Shown piece after piece: positions 23,285 to 35,412 of a stretch of 64,000 bases of DNA. The notes beneath the pieces are model-generated. The model saw nothing but the letters and a program-made list of their open reading frames with translations, did no database searches and had not been told where the DNA came from. The DNA is from Costus lasius (Eukaryota > Streptophyta > Magnoliopsida > Zingiberales > Costaceae): assembly GCA_027563935.2 (NCBI GenBank), contig JANVAS020000231.1, positions 15,084,001 to 15,148,000 of the forward strand, given 5' to 3'. Positions within the stretch are counted from its first letter, which is position 1, and the number at the start of each line of letters is the position of its first letter. The position numbers and the translations under genes were made by a program.

Positions 23285-24383
23285 TGATGTAGGGACATCT
23301 TCAAGGACTTAGTTGCATTTGACATCATTTTGAAAAACTTGTTTAAGACTTGTTATTTTGTTGCATTGTAATGTGCTACAAACTCTATTTTATTTTCTGC
23401 ACTTGTTGTTATGTGGTAGCTAGGATTAAGCTAGGTTTACTTTGAAATCTTTGCTTTAATTTTAGTGATTGTAATAGGTTGTTTTAGCCTAGGGTTTGCA
23501 CACATGTATTGCACATGCAGGCACCTAACTTTCCCCAACTTCAATGTGACCATGGCATGCATACAAGCACAACTCTGATCAAGAACAACATCAGCCTTTG
23601 AAGATCAACACTATCAATCAGTACCAGCCAACCTTTGAAGATCCACTCAACATCAGCCATTGGAAGTGAACCCAAAGCAACACAGCATCAAAATCAAGCC
23701 AGCTCCAATCCAGCCCAACTCCACATCAAATTCGGATCACAAGTAAGACAAGACCAGCTCAAGACAATGCAAACCAGCCACCTTGCCAACTTGACATTTG
23801 CAACCAACAGTAACAACAATTCTTTAGCATGCACAAAGGGAAACATCAACCAGCCAATAGCCACTCATCACCAATGGAAGTTCACGCATGGAATGCCAAG
23901 GGTCACTGAGAAATGTAATCGTTGGGAGAGATAGGTTTTAAGCTTGTGCATGTCACTTTTGTACTTAGTCTGAAATCTTTTGAATCAAAATTTGGTGTTA
24001 GCGTGTTTGTCAAGAGTTGAGCTTGCTCCTCTTTGGGTTGAGCTTGCTCCCCTTGGTCCCATCCCTTCCATCATCCCCAACATCTTCACTACCGAATCGC
24101 CCTCCATTCCCTTGCTGCGTTACTGTTTCATTGTCGGTACTAAGTCCTAAGTGAAACAACTTCCTTGAGGCTGGGTTGCATCACGTTGGAACATAATCAT
24201 CAGTACTTGAAGACCTGCTACCGAAGTTCCTTGCCTTGAAGAATCAAAGGGGTTTGGCCCCCTTCCCTTAAGGGGGCCCTAGGTGCACTCTTTCCTTTCT
24301 ATTGCTAATACTTACGCTTACTATTTTCTGATTTGAGCCACATACCTAAGGTGATCTAGGGCTAGGATTGTCATCCTTCATCA
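23285..24383. mobile_element. Solo LTR M, 1.1 kb, unknown family
   Basis: 1099 bp beginning TGATGTAGGGACATC and ending GTCATCCTTCATCA, with inverted ends TGATG/CATCA, flanked by perfect TSD GGGTG (23280-23284, 24384-24388). It interrupts K between protease and the gag zinc knuckle; the K frame joins up when it is removed. There is no PBS, PPT or protein motif inside. A 99-codon frame (23635-23934) is low-complexity. The ends and TSD fit an LTR; strand is undetermined. Confidence 0.75.
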
Positions 24384-24388
24384 GGGTG

Positions 24389-25641
24389 GCAGCATGAAAG
24401 TGCAGCAAACAACAGCTAGAGTCGGGGGTGTGGCCTCATCCTCGCTAGTATAGCACTCAGCATCGTGGGGAGTAGTCGAGGACTCGCTAACACGGCACAC
24501 AGAGGCAGTAGAGGGACGACGCTCCTTGCCCACATGGAGCGATCGTTGAGGGCACTCACACATGTAATGATTGGTTTGGTTGCAGTGGTGACAAGTGACC
24601 CGCGAGGGTCCACTAGTGAAAGGGCTCTTACCCTTCCCTTCCCAAGTGGGAGGAGGGGTGGAGCATCGGGCTGGCTAACACGTCTAGGACCTAGGTGAGA
24701 CATGGGTTCAGCTCGAGTCGGGTTGCCCATAAAGGGGCCACTAGGGTGACGAACCGGTGCAGAGTCCGGTTGACGCGACTGAATCCGAAGGCCAGCCTCT
24801 ATGTCGCGGGCACACTGGTATGTGGGATCAAGACCTTCATGTGGGTAAGCACTCAAGGCCCTCCGGATATCAGCTCGGAGGCCATTCTTAAAACGCGCAA
24901 GGGTCAAGGCTGGGTCCTCGGTAATGGCACAATGATGGTGTAGGTCATCAAACCAAGTCAAAAACTCATCTACGGTTCCAGACCCTTGGGTCAACGCATA
25001 GTATTGGTCCAAAAGCCATTGCTTATTGGACGGGGGCATGTATTTTTCCATCATGAGTGCCTTCATCTCGCCCCACCTAATGATAGGGTGGATGTGGGAA
25101 ACTCAATTTTGGCGATCATGCATGCAAACATAACACGGGTTCGCTCATCCATGCGAACCCACTCAAAGTACCAATCCATGTCGGCAGCCCATTCAAGGAA
25201 TACCTGGTGGTCACGACTACCCTCGAAATGTTTGGGGGACATGCGGACAAGGTGCCGAATGTCCTCACCATCTTGGTCTCTAGTGTCCCTAAACCTGGGT
25301 TGGGACCTTTCCATGGCCCACTCAGGTTCATCACCAAATGGATCAAAAGGGGGCTCAAACTCATGTCGCTCTACGAGCTCGCGGTCAGGATTACGGTCTA
25401 ACTCATGACCCGACAAAGGTTGGGCCACTCGAGGGGAAGGCCTTATCTCAGGTTGCTCCTGGCGAATTGCCACTCGTTGGGCACGATCTTGTTGCATCTC
25501 AACAACGAGTTGCTGGACCAACGACTCTAAAGCAGTCATACACATAAACAATTCATCCCTAGACTCAACTTGGGTCGTTCTCCCTTCTTCTGACGGGACG
25601 GGCACCGGAGGTTAGTAAGAGGTTCCTGAACTAGTAGTCAT
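24389..25641 (-). pseudogene. Gypsy K: gag remnant
   Basis: Start ATG at 25641-25639 shortly after the PBS, with a stop after nine codons at 25614-25612. It continues as an acidic region, a gag domain (CHHHCAITEDPALTLARFKNGLRAD-like region around 24950-24870) and a CCHC knuckle of spacing C-x2-C-x4-H-x4-C around 24540-24590. The knuckle lies in a different frame from the preceding gag block. An overlap near 25063 marks another frameshift. It is followed directly by solo LTR M. It is a dead copy; in an intact element it would form the particle shell. Confidence 0.82.
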
Positions 25642-25741
25642 GATGCAAAATGATGCGAATGCAGAAAACAAGCTCCGAGAAACCCAAATGAATGCAATGC
25701 AAAGAAGACTGGCGTAACTAGACACGAGTTAGACACAACCT

Positions 25742-25754
25742 GCCTCTGATACCA
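25742..25754 (-). other. Primer-binding site of Gypsy K
   Basis: Minus-strand TGGTATCAGAGGC, four bases from the LTR end at 25759 and about 100 bp upstream of the gag ATG. It identifies 25759 as an LTR boundary. Confidence 0.8.
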
Positions 25755-25758
25755 AAAT

Positions 25759-26780
25759 TGATGGAGTGTGTTGTAGGTGGGGTGGTCCTTATATGCCGTA
25801 CTCTAGGGTGGCAAAACTTATGATGCAGAAAACGTGAGAGGAGCGTTAGACGAGGGAAGAGAAACGTGAACGGAAGAAAAACTGACGATGAAAACACGAT
25901 GAAAACTGAGTAGAATACTATTTGGGCAATACCGGAAAAACCAAAAAACCACGGCAACTCAAATAAACTACTAACCTCTCACGCGAGCCAATCTCAAGCA
26001 AGCGCAGTAGCAAGCAAACATAGTGGAGCGACGAGTCTAGCTTCAACCGTCCGTCATGGGCACATCCACAAGCAAGCAATACCAATGTGAGCACAGCAAT
26101 TGGAAAGGAAGAGGTAGCGTCTTCCTCGTATCTTTGATTCAAAACACCAAGCGAGGAGGACCCTCGGAGTACAAGTCACTCAGGCGGCCCAGCTGCGTTT
26201 ACAAGCACTCAATCCTCACTCGAAGCTACCATGAGGAACTTAGTAGGCTCCCACTCACTTGGAGGCTACAACTAAGAAGGAAACTGGTAAGCTGTAGAAA
26301 CAACTAGTCTCCACTCCCTTTTATAGAGCAAGGGAGGGAATATCACACCATATACATCACTGGGGAATATCACACCACAAGTATGACTAGGGAATAACAC
26401 ACCACAAGCATGACTACCTACTCTAAATAACTAAAAGCAGTCAAGATGCTGCTGATGAAAGCATTCTGATGTAATCATTAACTAACTCATACTAACGCAG
26501 TCAAGATGCTGCTAATGCAAGCATGCTGATGCAAGTACTAACTAACTCATACTAACTACTACCAACTAAAGTAGATGAGGGAATCTTAAGCTGGCGCATG
26601 GGTTGGGCCTTCTGGGCTGCAACTGGGCATTCTGGGCTACAACTGGGCTGTCAAACCATCTCAGAGCAAGCGGCGATGAAGCAACAAAAGTTGCTAAGGG
26701 TGGGCTGATTCTGGACGGTGTTGGCTGACTCTCGGCCGGTCTTGAGCACCCAATTGTGGTAGTGGTTGTTCGCCGGTGCT
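25759..26780 (-). repeat. LTR of Gypsy K (right boundary uncertain)
   Basis: + strand start TGATGGAGTGTG next to the PBS. A TATA box (CTATAAAAGG on the minus strand) lies at 26317-26329. The other end must lie before the integrase terminus at 26803, but no clear CA end or polypurine tract is visible; 26780 is only an outer limit. About 26400-26580 holds imprecise repeats of CAGTCAAGATGCTGCT. No gene is seen. This LTR is shared between an upstream integrase and a downstream gag. Confidence 0.68.
26317..26329 (-). promoter_or_regulatory. TATA box in LTR of K
   Basis: Minus-strand GCTCTATAAAAGG, a good plant TATA box, about 570 bp upstream of the LTR end and the PBS. It supports minus orientation. 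Confidence 0.65.
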
Positions 26781-26802
26781 TTAGAATGCCTCGTTGTCAA
26801 GT

Positions 26803-27595
26803 TCATTGGTTGGAGAGGCATTGACATGGTTGATGCTGGGCTGATAACCCCCAGAAAATGGTTAGGGGTTGGGAGGAATGTTGAGAGACTCGAACGGGGC
26901 GAGGAATAGGGTCTTCCTGCACTTCTGGGCTGTTCATGGGCATGCCCCTTGGGGAGCCTGAAGGCATGTCTTCTTGGTCTCCTTGGGCCTCTTGGACCCC
27001 TTGGACTCCTTCGGCTCCGTCAACCCTCCCCCGGTGGGAAGAATTCTCTTCCAGAGAATAAGAATTGGCCCCTAGCATAGAGACAGTGGGGAGGGGCGGT
27101 ATGTAGGGTAGCAGATAAGCGACGTTGAAGATGGGGCTGCACAAAGCATCCTCCGGGAGGTCTTGGACATAGGCATTGGCTCCGATGCATCGCAACACTG
27201 TGTAGGGCTCGTCGCAACGCACATGAAGCTTCCAATTGGCCCGCGTCCTCAAGCACTCAGGGTGGACACGCACTATCACCTACTCACCTTTCTCAAAATG
27301 GTGGGGGCTACGAAGCTTGTTGGCCCCGAGTACATATCTAGTATTGCTCAAAAAGATTTTCCGGCAAATTTGATCACGTAATCCGGCAATATGGCATGAA
27401 AATGCAGATGCGGACTCAGTGAGGTAAGGGGAATGGGGAATGCCATGCAAGTCTAAAGGTTTACGGAGTTGGTGCCCTAACATGACTTGGAATGGACTCA
27501 AACCCATTGAACGATGGGGTGCGCTGTTGTATGCGAACTCAACAATGGGGAGGACCGAATCCCAACTATGCGGATAGTCACCGATGAGGCAACGC
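26803..27595 (-). pseudogene. Gypsy K: integrase C-terminal part
   Basis: Minus-strand text SPFQVMLGHQLRKP (from 27500) followed by KLHVRCDEPYTVLRC and NAYVQDLPEDALCSPIFNV is the C-terminal integrase region of a chromovirus, followed by an acidic Q/E-rich tail ending at 26803. There is a frameshift between 27280 and 27279. The N-terminal side continues at 29270 after solo LTR N; 27591-27595 is the TSD AACGC. Confidence 0.85.
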
Positions 27596-29264
27596 TGTTG
27601 GGGTATGCCCTTAAGGCTAATGTTTGAGGCCTTGGGTTTGTATCGGTATCATGTAATAAACTGTTATGTTTATAAAGGCATGGTTATTATTCAGTTAGCT
27701 ACATTGTCTGCTGCAATATATATGTTCTTCTGAATAATGTCTCAAAGCTGTTCAGCTAGGCTGACAGGCAATAAAGTCCTTAGTCGATATATCTTGGTGA
27801 ACATGAGACAGCCTTGATATGGTTAAGACTAATATGTGTTCTAGTCTTATGGGATGCTTCGAGCATGGAATAAGATGTAGACTCATGGGTACATTGGATG
27901 TACTGGATAGACCCTACTAGGATATTCAATTGTTTGTCACAATGTGAGTAATCCTTGAATATGACAAGTGGTACATTTCCTCTGACTTGAGATCACTTAT
28001 GTTTCTAAATGATGATTGTCATTGTTTTGAGGTAGTACAATATCTTTTGAAACATAATGATTATAAACTATCTTGGATGGTGAGCTTGAGTCATGTTAGG
28101 GCACTAGTGATAGACATAGGATTGCCGTCTCCTTGTTTAAGGAGTGTGATGTTCTTAAGGGGCCCCCTGGATGAGATGATTGAGAAAGTGTATGGCCATA
28201 CCCAGGTGACTATGTTCATCTGATCTAATCATGCTCATCATATTGGAGTTACAAGCTTGACACGCTTGTCCAATAAGAACATCCAGTGGCAAAGGAAATA
28301 TGTATGCTTTGTGAGTTGATTCACACTTGTGCTGTTTATGGGTGTAGTCTTGGAAGACTCTTTCCTTTATATCGGGAGACAGTGACGTGTTGCTAGATAC
28401 CCCTCACTGATCGTGATAACGTGAGTTATCGTTACCGACATTTAAAGGAAACCCTCAGGGTCGCACAATTTGATGATATGGCTTACTTAAGTCAGATCGT
28501 GTGGACTGAATTGTTTGGGTTCAGTTTAAAGGGATTTAATCTCTGATTGTAAGTGAGATCTGGTCTGATCATGTTTGATTGATTGGGGCTTGAGATCGGT
28601 AAGCTTCGATCGAGAGAATGGATGCTGGATCGGTGAGATCAGGAGCATCGAGAGATCAACGGTCAGATCAAGTACCTTAGGGTTTAATGTGATCTGGACT
28701 AATTGCTTGGGTTAATTGGTCTATGGACCAGACCTAATTGAACCGGCTCTAGATATGAGCGCTTGGTTCAAAGTAGAGAGAAAAATGCGATTGGTTCATG
28801 AGCGCATGAACACATGATCGCATGAAAGAGAGGTTGGCTATTTTTAGTAACCACGCCTCCATGTCTTGAGTGGAGCGCATCTCTTGTCGTCAAAACCCCC
28901 CTATTCTCGTCGCCCTCGTGTGTGGAACTTTTGTTCACGCCTTAGAGACTCGAGGATCAAGGAAGCAAGAACTCTCTCTTCCCTTCAAACGATCAAGACA
29001 CCTTGGACGATCCTTGCTAGCACAAGGAGCATCAAGGAAGGAGCACATCTTCATCTTGTGTGCGAGACTTTGGAGAAGAGGCGCTTGCAACTTTTGCTTC
29101 CAAGGCGCCATCTAGAAATGGCTATGGTATGAATCATTTTTATTCATGCAGAGTTTATAAGTTGATCATAATACATGCTAAGCGATTTGAAAGCCCTAGA
29201 TTCCGCTAGATCTTTGTTGCGCCTCCTGTTAGGGTTTTCGCCCCCCTTGTATGGGGTTCTTTCA
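27596..29264 (+). mobile_element. Solo Angela LTR N
   Basis: 1669 bp, TGTTGGGGTATGCCC...GGTTCTTTCA, flanked by perfect TSD AACGC (27591-27595, 29265-29269). It has no internal sequence, so it is a solo LTR. It carries TATA-like CTATTTTTAG near 28838 and ATGGCTATG (29118-29126) followed by GTATGAA. It interrupts the K integrase, whose reading frame joins up on either side. Confidence 0.94.
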
Positions 29265-29269
29265 AACGC

Positions 29270-29635
29270 AAGAGGTTGCCCATGCTTCGGTTCACAACCT
29301 CTGTTTGACCATCCATCTAAGTGTGGTAAGCAGAGGAAAACTTCAGAGTAGTCCCTAATATACACCATAAAGACCGCCAAAAGTGGCCAACAAACCTAGG
29401 GTCACGATCAGAGATAATCGACAAGGGAATACCATGTAACCAAACCACTTCCTTAACAAACAGACTAGCAACGTGGGATGCATAAGATGTATTGGCACAT
29501 GGGATAAAGTGCGCCATCTTGAAAAACCGATCGACCACTACAAAGATTGAGTCGACCCGACAGGCGGTGCAGGGAAGACGTAGAACGAAGTCCATGCTCA
29601 AATCATGCCCGTGAGGATCATCTTGCGAGGGGATA
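29270..29635 (-). pseudogene. Gypsy K: integrase catalytic core
   Basis: Minus-strand text [34 protein letters not shown] and DGQTEVVN gives the D-D-E triad of a retroviral integrase. A TAG stop replaces a codon just before MDGQTE. The frame continues into 27590 leftward after removal of LTR N. The upstream (N-terminal) part is cut at about 29636 by a chimeric LTR. The first part is duplicated exactly at 48090-48235. Confidence 0.88.
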
Positions 29636-31500
29636 TTTTACAATATTTCACAGAGAATACATTACGTGAAGAGCGGAATAATATCCACGAAATGGCCTGT
29701 CCCAAAAACCCAGTGAAGATCGCATGCAAGGGGGTCGACACGATGAGTTAGAAAATACCTTAGAGCAAGATGAGGTCGATGTCGTGATAGGCGCCCAACT
29801 GTGCGCCCTCTGCAGTCTCACACACACGGATGCCTCGAGTCCTCTTCTTCCACGCCCGGTGCTAGCCTCGGGAAGAAGATCCAAGCCTTAGGGAGATGCT
29901 CCAACCACCTTGCGCCACCAAGAGAGAAAGATGCGCCAAGTGGTAAGGAAGGAGAAGCTTGCGGCCACTTGATGGAAGAGGAAGAGATTGCGCCAATGCT
30001 CCTTGCTCTCGCTCCCTTCTTATGTTCACGCCTCCAAGGATGAATCATATAAGAGGGGGCGGCTAGGGTCATATATATAGGGCAAGAGGCGATTAGGGCA
30101 AGGGCTAGGATCATGACAAGTGTAGGGCTAGGATGAGGAGGTTTGATGCAAGGAAAGTCTCCAAGACTTTACCATAAACTTCATTCAACCTTTCCATAAT
30201 TGCCCAAGTACCATATCAGCCCAAGACATGCCTTAAAGGCATTCATACCATCAAGGGAGAAGGGCTAGGCGCAAATTGCTTCCTTAATGAAGCAATTTTG
30301 CCACCCTAACCCCATTATGCCCCTTAGGCGCCAATGGGGTTGGGTTTCTCCCCATTATACCCTTTTAGCCTCTCTTCTCTTCATGAGAACTTGTTATTGG
30401 GCTTCATTGGATAATGAGCTAGCCCAAACTTCATCCTATGGGTTGATTAAGCATTTGGATCCAATCCAATGCAACCCTAATCCAAGTGTGACCAACCATG
30501 GTCAAATACGGGTCAACCTGCCAAAAATGAAGTTTAGCTCCAATAACATTCTTCCATCTCATCAGGCCCATTGGTGCTGATGAAATCTCCCAATTAGATC
30601 CGAGTTATCCAATAACTTGATCATAAGGCTTCTCGATCAATACGAGAACTCAAGTATCAAGATGTGCGACCCTGTAGGTTCTTCTGACGCTGGCAGTGCT
30701 GACCAAAGGTCACCACAAGCAGTGAGTGGCACCTAGCAGTGCATCGCTGCTACCCAGGTCATTGGAATGGATATCGACATCGACATCCCCATCATCGCAA
30801 CTAGGTACAGATGCATTACAGTCTCTTTGCCGGACTGATATCCGATTGGACAAGTGTGTCACCACTTATTTTCACCCAAATCACATGGCTATGACTAAAA
30901 CAGGTTCTTACCTGGGTATGGCCATACACTCTCAGTCATAGAACCATAGAGGAGCTCCATGGATATCATACTTCCCTAAGGAAGGGGCAAATCCTATGTC
31001 TGTCCATTGACCTTCTCATATGGGTCGTGATATGCTCAATGACAACCGTTATGACTTCCCAACTACGGCGAGGTGTTAGGTTGTATCAAAGCAAGTCGCT
31101 AACCATATAGAACGATCAATGACCTCAAGTCAAGGGATCAATGCATCTCCTGTCGCTTGTGAGGATAACTTATGACACCAAGTCATAGCCTCACAGCGGG
31201 TCTTTCCAGTATATCCTCCAATGATATACCCATGTGTCTGTGTTAGCACCACGTACCTAACCAGCTCACATACCAGTCTCTCAAGTACCATAGCTGTCCC
31301 ATATCCACTAAGGTACATCGACTGGGGACAATAGTTTGAGCACAGATCCAATCTGTCTCCAGGGAAATTATCATGTTAGTACATGTGCGCAGATGTAAAC
31401 AAACATTGACAATGACAATGCCAGAATGATATATATAAATATCAAAGTCAAGTAGTACATAAGTGGACCAAAACTAGGTCCTAGGGCATATACACCAACA
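29636..31500 (-). repeat. 3' LTR of B, chimeric with LTR C
   Basis: 29636-29701 matches LTR C (48236 on) and lacks the family end TGTTGGGAAACC. From 29723 to 31500 it matches the 5' LTR of B almost perfectly. The switch lies in a 21-bp stretch common to both (29702-29722). It ends CACCAACA at 31500. TATA-like CCCTATATATATG (minus) lies near 30068-30083. A donor-like CTAAG followed by GTATTTTC (minus) lies near 29770. Confidence 0.9.
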
Positions 31501-31517
31501 ATCTCCCACTTGCACTA
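31501..31517 (-). other. Polypurine tract of B
   Basis: Minus-strand TAGTGCAAGTGGGAGAT abuts the LTR. It is the same tract as in element A apart from its first bases. Confidence 0.85.
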
Positions 31518-31521
31518 AGAC

Positions 31522-34500
31522 CTAGAGGTTGAGGAATCTTAACCCCATATCTCTAGCGTGACCATCATGCTTCTGCCAGATTGTTCTCTGTGTCAACTCT
31601 GCTAATCTTGACATCACCTCTTTCAATGATCTCTCTGATCAGGTGAAATCTTCTGAGTATGTGTTTGGATCTTTGATGAGACCATGGTTCCTTGGCTTGT
31701 GCAATTGCTCCATTGTTGTCACAGTAGAGTTCAATGGGATCCATTGCACTAGGGACCACCTGAAGATCAGATATGAACTTCCTCATCCAAACGGCTTCCT
31801 TGGCTGCCTCAGAAGCGGCCACATACTCTGCCTCGGTTGTAGAATCTGCTATGGTGGATTGCTTGAAGCTCTTCCAGCATACAGCGCCTCCATTTATCTT
31901 GAACACATAGCCGGCCTGCGATCTAAAGTCGTCAGGGTCAGACTGGAATGATGCATCAGTATAGCCCTGCACACTGAGCTCTTCCTGTCCCCCATAGACC
32001 AAGAACAAATCCTTAGTTCTCCTCAGATACTTTAGGATGTTCTTTACAGCCACCCAGTGCTGCAGACCTGGATTGGATTGGTATCGGCTGGTTATGCTTA
32101 CAGCATATGCCACGTCTGGTCTAGTACACAACATTGCATACATGATCGATCCTACTGCTGAAGCATAAGGAATTCGACTCATGTCATCCCACTCAGCCTG
32201 TGTTGTAGGACACTGGCTCTTTGAGAGAGTAAGGCCATGTCTTACTGGAAGATATCCTTTCTTGGATTGCTCCAAGTTAAACCTCTCCAGGACCTTATCA
32301 ATGTAGGTACTCTGACTAAGGGCCAGGAGACTCTTGGATCTTTCTCGGTAGATCCTCACGCCTAGAATATAGGCGGCCTCCCCTAAGTCTTTCATCTCAA
32401 AACACTTCCCCAACCATGTCTTCACAGCTTGAAGACTAGGGATGTCATTTCCGATGAGCAGTATGTCATCGACATACAAGACCAGAAAAATCACCAAGCT
32501 CCCACTGAATTTTCTATATACACAGGCGTCATCTTCGCTTTTGATAAAGCCATAATCTCTCACAGCTTCATCAAATCGAAGATTCCAACTTCGAGATGCT
32601 TGCTTTAATCCATAAATGGATCTCTTTAGCCTGCAGACCTTATTAGCCTCTGCAGGATGGATGAAACCATCAGGTTGTGTCATGTACACATCCTCAGTCA
32701 GCTTCCCGTTAAGGAACGCTGTCTTCACATCCATCTGCCATATCTCATAGTCATGATATGCAGCTATAGCAAGCAGAATCCGAATGGACTTGATCATGGC
32801 AACTGGCGAGAAGGTTTCATCATAGTCCACCCCGTGGACTTGTTTAAAACCTTTAGCCACTAGTCTACCCTTATAGGTAACTATATTGCCATCCATGTCT
32901 GTCTTCTTCTTGAAGACCCATTTACACCCTATGGGTTTTACCCCATCAGGCAGCTCAACCAAATCCCAGACTTGGTTAGCCGACATGGAATCCATCTCGG
33001 ATCGCATGGCGTCAAGCCATCTCTCGGAGTCCGGTCCACTGACCGCCTCATCATAGGTTCTGGGTTCATCCTCAATGATGAAAATTCCATCGTGTTGAGT
33101 CGGCAGCGACCCGTACCTCTCAGGTGCACGACGAATCCTGCCAGACCTACGTGGGACCTGTGTCTGAGCCTCAGGTTGTATAACAACCGGTGCAGATGGC
33201 TCAGATTCCATCTCTTTGTCTTGTGGTTGCACTTGGACCTCATCCAAGTCAAACTCTCTCCCACTTACTTCTTTCATAAGAAATTATTTCTCTAGAAAGA
33301 CAGCACCCCGAGCAACAAAAACTTTGTTCTCGGTTGGGACATAGAAGTAGTATCCTTTAGTTTCCTTAGGATACCCCACAAATACACACTTATCAGATCT
33401 AGGTTCTAGCTTGCTAGAATCCTGACGTTTGACATAAGCCTCACATCCCCAGATCCTGATAAACGTGAGATTAGGGCATCTCCCACTCCATACCTCGTAT
33501 GGTATTTTGGAGACACTCTTAGATGGAACATTATTCAGTATCAGAGAAGCTGTCTCAAGTGCATGCCCCCAGAATGAGGGAGGTAGAGTTGCATGACTCA
33601 TCATAGATCGAACCATATCCAATAAAGTTCGATTTCTCCTTTCAGACACACCATTCCATTGAGGTGTTCCAGGAGGAGTGAGTTGGGATATGATCCCAGA
33701 CTCTCTCAGATAGTCAAAGAACTCTCCACTCAGGTATTCTCCACCTCGATCTGATCGAAGAGCTTTAATGGATCTTCCAAGCTGGTTCTCTACTTCATTC
33801 TTGAACTCTTTGAATTTCTCAAAGGACTCAGATTTATGTCTCATTAGGTAGACATATCCATACCTACTGAAGTCATCAGTGAAGGTAATGAAGTAGTTGT
33901 ACCCTCCTCTGGCTTGTTTATTGAAAGGCCCACACACATCAGTATGTATGAGATCCAATAAACCTCCTGCCCTCTCACCAATCTTGGTGAAGGGTGCCTT
34001 TGTCATTTTCCCTAATAAACAAGGTTCACAGGTATCAAATTCCTCCAAGGAACTTGAATCTAACAATCCATTTGCATGGAGTTGTTGGATGCGATTTTTG
34101 TTTATATGGGCTAATCGACAGTGCCATAGGAAAGCACCAACTGAACCACTCAGTTTGGTCCTTTTATTACTTATGTTACAGATAGAACTTTCCATATCCA
34201 AGATATACAGACCATTGCACAAAGTACCCTTCCCATAGAACATATTTGCAAATGAAAAAGAACAAGAGTTCTTATTTATTTCAAACTTAAATCCCTTCTT
34301 TGCTAAGCAAGGAATGGATACAATGTTCTTAGTAAGTGAAGGTACACAAAAGCAATTATCTAGTTCTAATAGATGTCCAGACGGTAACGAGAGAGTCAAG
34401 ACGCCTACAGCAACGGCAGCAACCTGTGCCCCATTTCCAACGCGTAGGTCAATCTCTCCAGGTCGCACCGATCTACTTTTCTTGAGCCCCTGCATATTTG

Positions 34501-35412
34501 TACAAATATGAGCTCCACATGCGGTATCCAATACCCATGACATAGAAGTAGAAAGATTGACTTCTGTAACATAAATACCTGAGCTAGAAGTTAAGGCCAA
34601 GCCCTTCTTCTCCTCATTCTGAAGCTGCTTGCAGTCCCTTCTCCAGTGACCCTGCTCGCCACAGTGAAAACACCTCTGGTCCTTTGACTTCTTTGCCTTT
34701 TTCTTCAGTGCCTTGGTAGGACCTTTGGCACTGCCCTTAGCACGTGCCTTACCCTTCTTCTTTATCTTCTTGGTCGCAGGGACCAAAAGAACAGAATTTG
34801 GTTTGGTCTTACCCATTTCACGGTCGGCTGTTTGGAGCATATTCATTAATTCCTCCCGTGTGCACTCAATCCGGTTCATGTTGAAGTTAATAATAAACGG
34901 ACTGAAGCTAGGGGGCAGGGAATGCAGAATAAGATCCACAACCAGCTCGTTGTCTATGGCATGACCCAGTCTCCTGAGATGATCCACATTCCCAATGAGC
35001 TTGAGAACATGGGGTCTCACTGGTGCACCCTCAGACAACTTACACCGAAAGACTGCTTTGGCGGTGTCAAATCTTTCAGTTCTAGCCTGAGCCTCGAACA
35101 TCTGTTTCAGATGAGTGATCATCTGAAAAGCATTTTGCTCCTCATATTGCACCTGCAGTTCAGGTGCCATGCTGGCTAGCATAAGACATGCAACCTCCAA
35201 AGAGTATCCTGATGCTTTCTATAAGCATCTCTATCTGCCGTTCGGGCATTAGGCGCAGGAGCCGCAGGAAGAGCCTGTTCAAGGACATACAGCTTCTTCT
35301 CGAGCTTGAGGACTATCCTCAAGTTCCGATGCCAGTCCATAAAGTTAGTTCCAACTAACTTATCCTTATCAAGGAGTGATCGCAGTGATAATCCGCCAGT
35401 GTTCGTAGCCAT
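31522..35412 (-). pseudogene. Gag-Pol polyprotein of element B (Angela Copia), broken
   Basis: Start ATG at 35412 (N-terminus MATNTGG). Order: UBN2-type gag, one CCHC knuckle (CFHCGEQGHWRRDC), protease WVLDTACG, integrase with HHCC and D-D-E (FTDDFSRYGY, SDRGGEY, NGVSERRNR), RT with YVDD, and RNase H (YTDASFQ, ADSTTEAEY). Breaks seen: a one-base frameshift near 35205 in gag, an in-frame TAA at 33284-33286 between integrase and RT, and a small deletion near 31565 that removes the conserved DPLTK stretch and shifts the frame; the family C-terminal ending is still readable after it, to a stop at 31522. It is homologous to element A but clearly a different subfamily. It has no coding capacity as it stands. 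Confidence 0.93.

Noticed and set aside
29648..30580. Cluster of frames of 78-98 codons that recur at 37093-38037
   Set aside because: Both regions are the LTR of element B, so the recurrence is expected. The frames have no domain and overlap on both strands.
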